DNA of 64,000 nt from assembly GCF_029222905.1 (NCBI RefSeq), contig NZ_JARHUE010000004.1, positions 98,433 through 162,432 of the forward strand, read 5' to 3'. The notes beneath the pieces are model-generated. The model was not told the origin of the DNA. It was given only the letters and a program-made list of their open reading frames with translations, and ran no database searches. Made by a program: the position numbers and the translations under genes. This stretch comes from Neptuniibacter sp. CAU 1671 (GTDB taxonomy: Bacteria; Pseudomonadota; Gammaproteobacteria; Pseudomonadales; Balneatricaceae). Shown one piece after another: positions 63,485 to 64,000 of the stretch. Every line of letters starts with the position of its first letter. Positions within the stretch are counted from its first letter, which is position 1.

Positions 63485-64000
63485 ATGAATAAAAAACTGC
63501 TACTGATTCTGCTGCCTCTGGCCCTGCTGGCACCGCTGGTGCTCTACCCGGTGTTTCTCGCCAAGGTACTCTGTTTTGCCCTGTTTGCCTGTGCCTTTAA
63601 CTTGCTGCTGGGTTTTGCCGGACTGCTCTCGTTTGGCCATGCGGCCTTTTTGGGAACCGGTGGTTATGTCACCGGCTGGTTGATGATCAACAGTGGTCTG
63701 ACCCCTGAACTGGCGATCATTGCCGGCACGATTGCCGGTGGTCTGCTGGGTGCAGTCTACGGCGCCCTGGCGGTCAAACGTGAAGGCATTTACTTCGCCA
63801 TGGTGACACTGGCACTCGCCCAGCTGACGTTTTTCCTCTACGTGCAGGCACCATTCACCCATGGTGAAGACGGTATGCAGGGGATTCCCCGTGGCGCACT
63901 GTTTGGTCTGATCGATCTGTCCGACAACATGGTGATGTATTACTTCGTGCTGGCCATCTTCTGCTTTGGCTTCTGGCTGATCAACCGCACCGTGCACTCA
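63485..64000 (+). CDS. HAAT-family ABC permease (LivM type), truncated by the window edge
   Basis: The first 172 residues of a LivM-like permease with no stop before the right edge. CFALFACAFNLLLGFAGLLS, FGHAAFLGTGGYVTGW and KREGIYFAMVTLALAQL are characteristic. Pairs with the preceding LivH to form the membrane channel. Confidence 0.9.
   Translation, partial: MNKKLLLILLPLALLAPLVLYPVFLAKVLCFALFACAFNLLLGFAGLLSFGHAAFLGTGGYVTGWLMINSGLTPELAIIAGTIAGGLLGAVYGALAVKREGIYFAMVTLALAQLTFFLYVQAPFTHGEDGMQGIPRGALFGLIDLSDNMVMYYFVLAIFCFGFWLINRTVHS

Overview
The window looks like the chromosome of a marine gammaproteobacterium of the Oceanospirillales/Oceanospirillaceae type. This is inferred from overall gene content (rpsA, dnaX-ybaB-recR, rnd-ycgL-ycgN, pyrC, prc, apeB), a moderate GC content and dense c-di-GMP signalling; no 16S gene is present, so genus is not assignable. 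Coding density is high. There is no CRISPR array, prophage or intact insertion sequence.

Layout. 1-1521 (-) is the N-terminal part of a LapA-like, retention-module adhesin running off the left edge. 1752-2591 holds tRNA-Asn, two identical tRNA-Pro(UGG) and tRNA-Pro(CGG), with degenerate repeats between them. 3104-6335 (-) is a small pilin/secretion-ATPase operon. 6602-12719 is a methionine-salvage island (aminotransferase, omega-amidase, mtnB-C-D, convergent mtnA, divergent mtnK), followed by a decayed IS3-type orfA. 13064-19818 contains apeB, an FKBP lipoprotein, prc, an unknown coiled-coil protein and rpsA. 20406-28301 is an accessory stretch: an ATP-grasp ligase, then a 1024-residue ammonium-transporter/PAS/GGDEF/EAL fusion bracketed by small duplicated fragments of neighbouring genes, then a TetR/cupin/tautomerase unit sharing one operator motif, a diguanylate cyclase, and ycgN-ycgL. 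28302-32355 (-) is dnaX-ybaB-recR-rnd; dnaX keeps the A AAA AAG frameshift site. 32435-36229 (-) pairs a solute-binding lipoprotein with a membrane PAS/GGDEF/EAL protein.

36340-43490 carries a small SutA-like protein, pyrC, a TonB homologue and a btuB-F-C-D vitamin B12 uptake operon behind a cobalamin riboswitch. 43646-49845 holds a SpoIIAA-like protein, LapG (the protease expected to cut the adhesin at the left edge), a CZB chemoreceptor, tRNA-Val, a FadL porin, a YeeE/YedE sulfur-transport pair and a REC-GGDEF cyclase. 49897-52857 is a hybrid kinase with a degenerate Hpt end. 53076-59607 (-) is a regulatory island: Cache sensor kinase, OmpR-type regulator and sigma-54 activator in one operon, then tandem dyads and a -24/-12 promoter in front of an outer-membrane channel gene. 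59792-64000 (+) is a branched-chain/amide-type ABC transporter (two ATPases, binding protein, LivH, truncated LivM), divergent from the sensor kinase.

Working together: LapG and the adhesin form two parts of the c-di-GMP-controlled Lap attachment system, and at least four GGDEF proteins here could feed it. The sensor, sigma-54 activator, outer-membrane channel and ABC transporter probably form one substrate-responsive uptake module. The most unusual local structure is the mosaic of gene fragments around the ammonium-sensor fusion.
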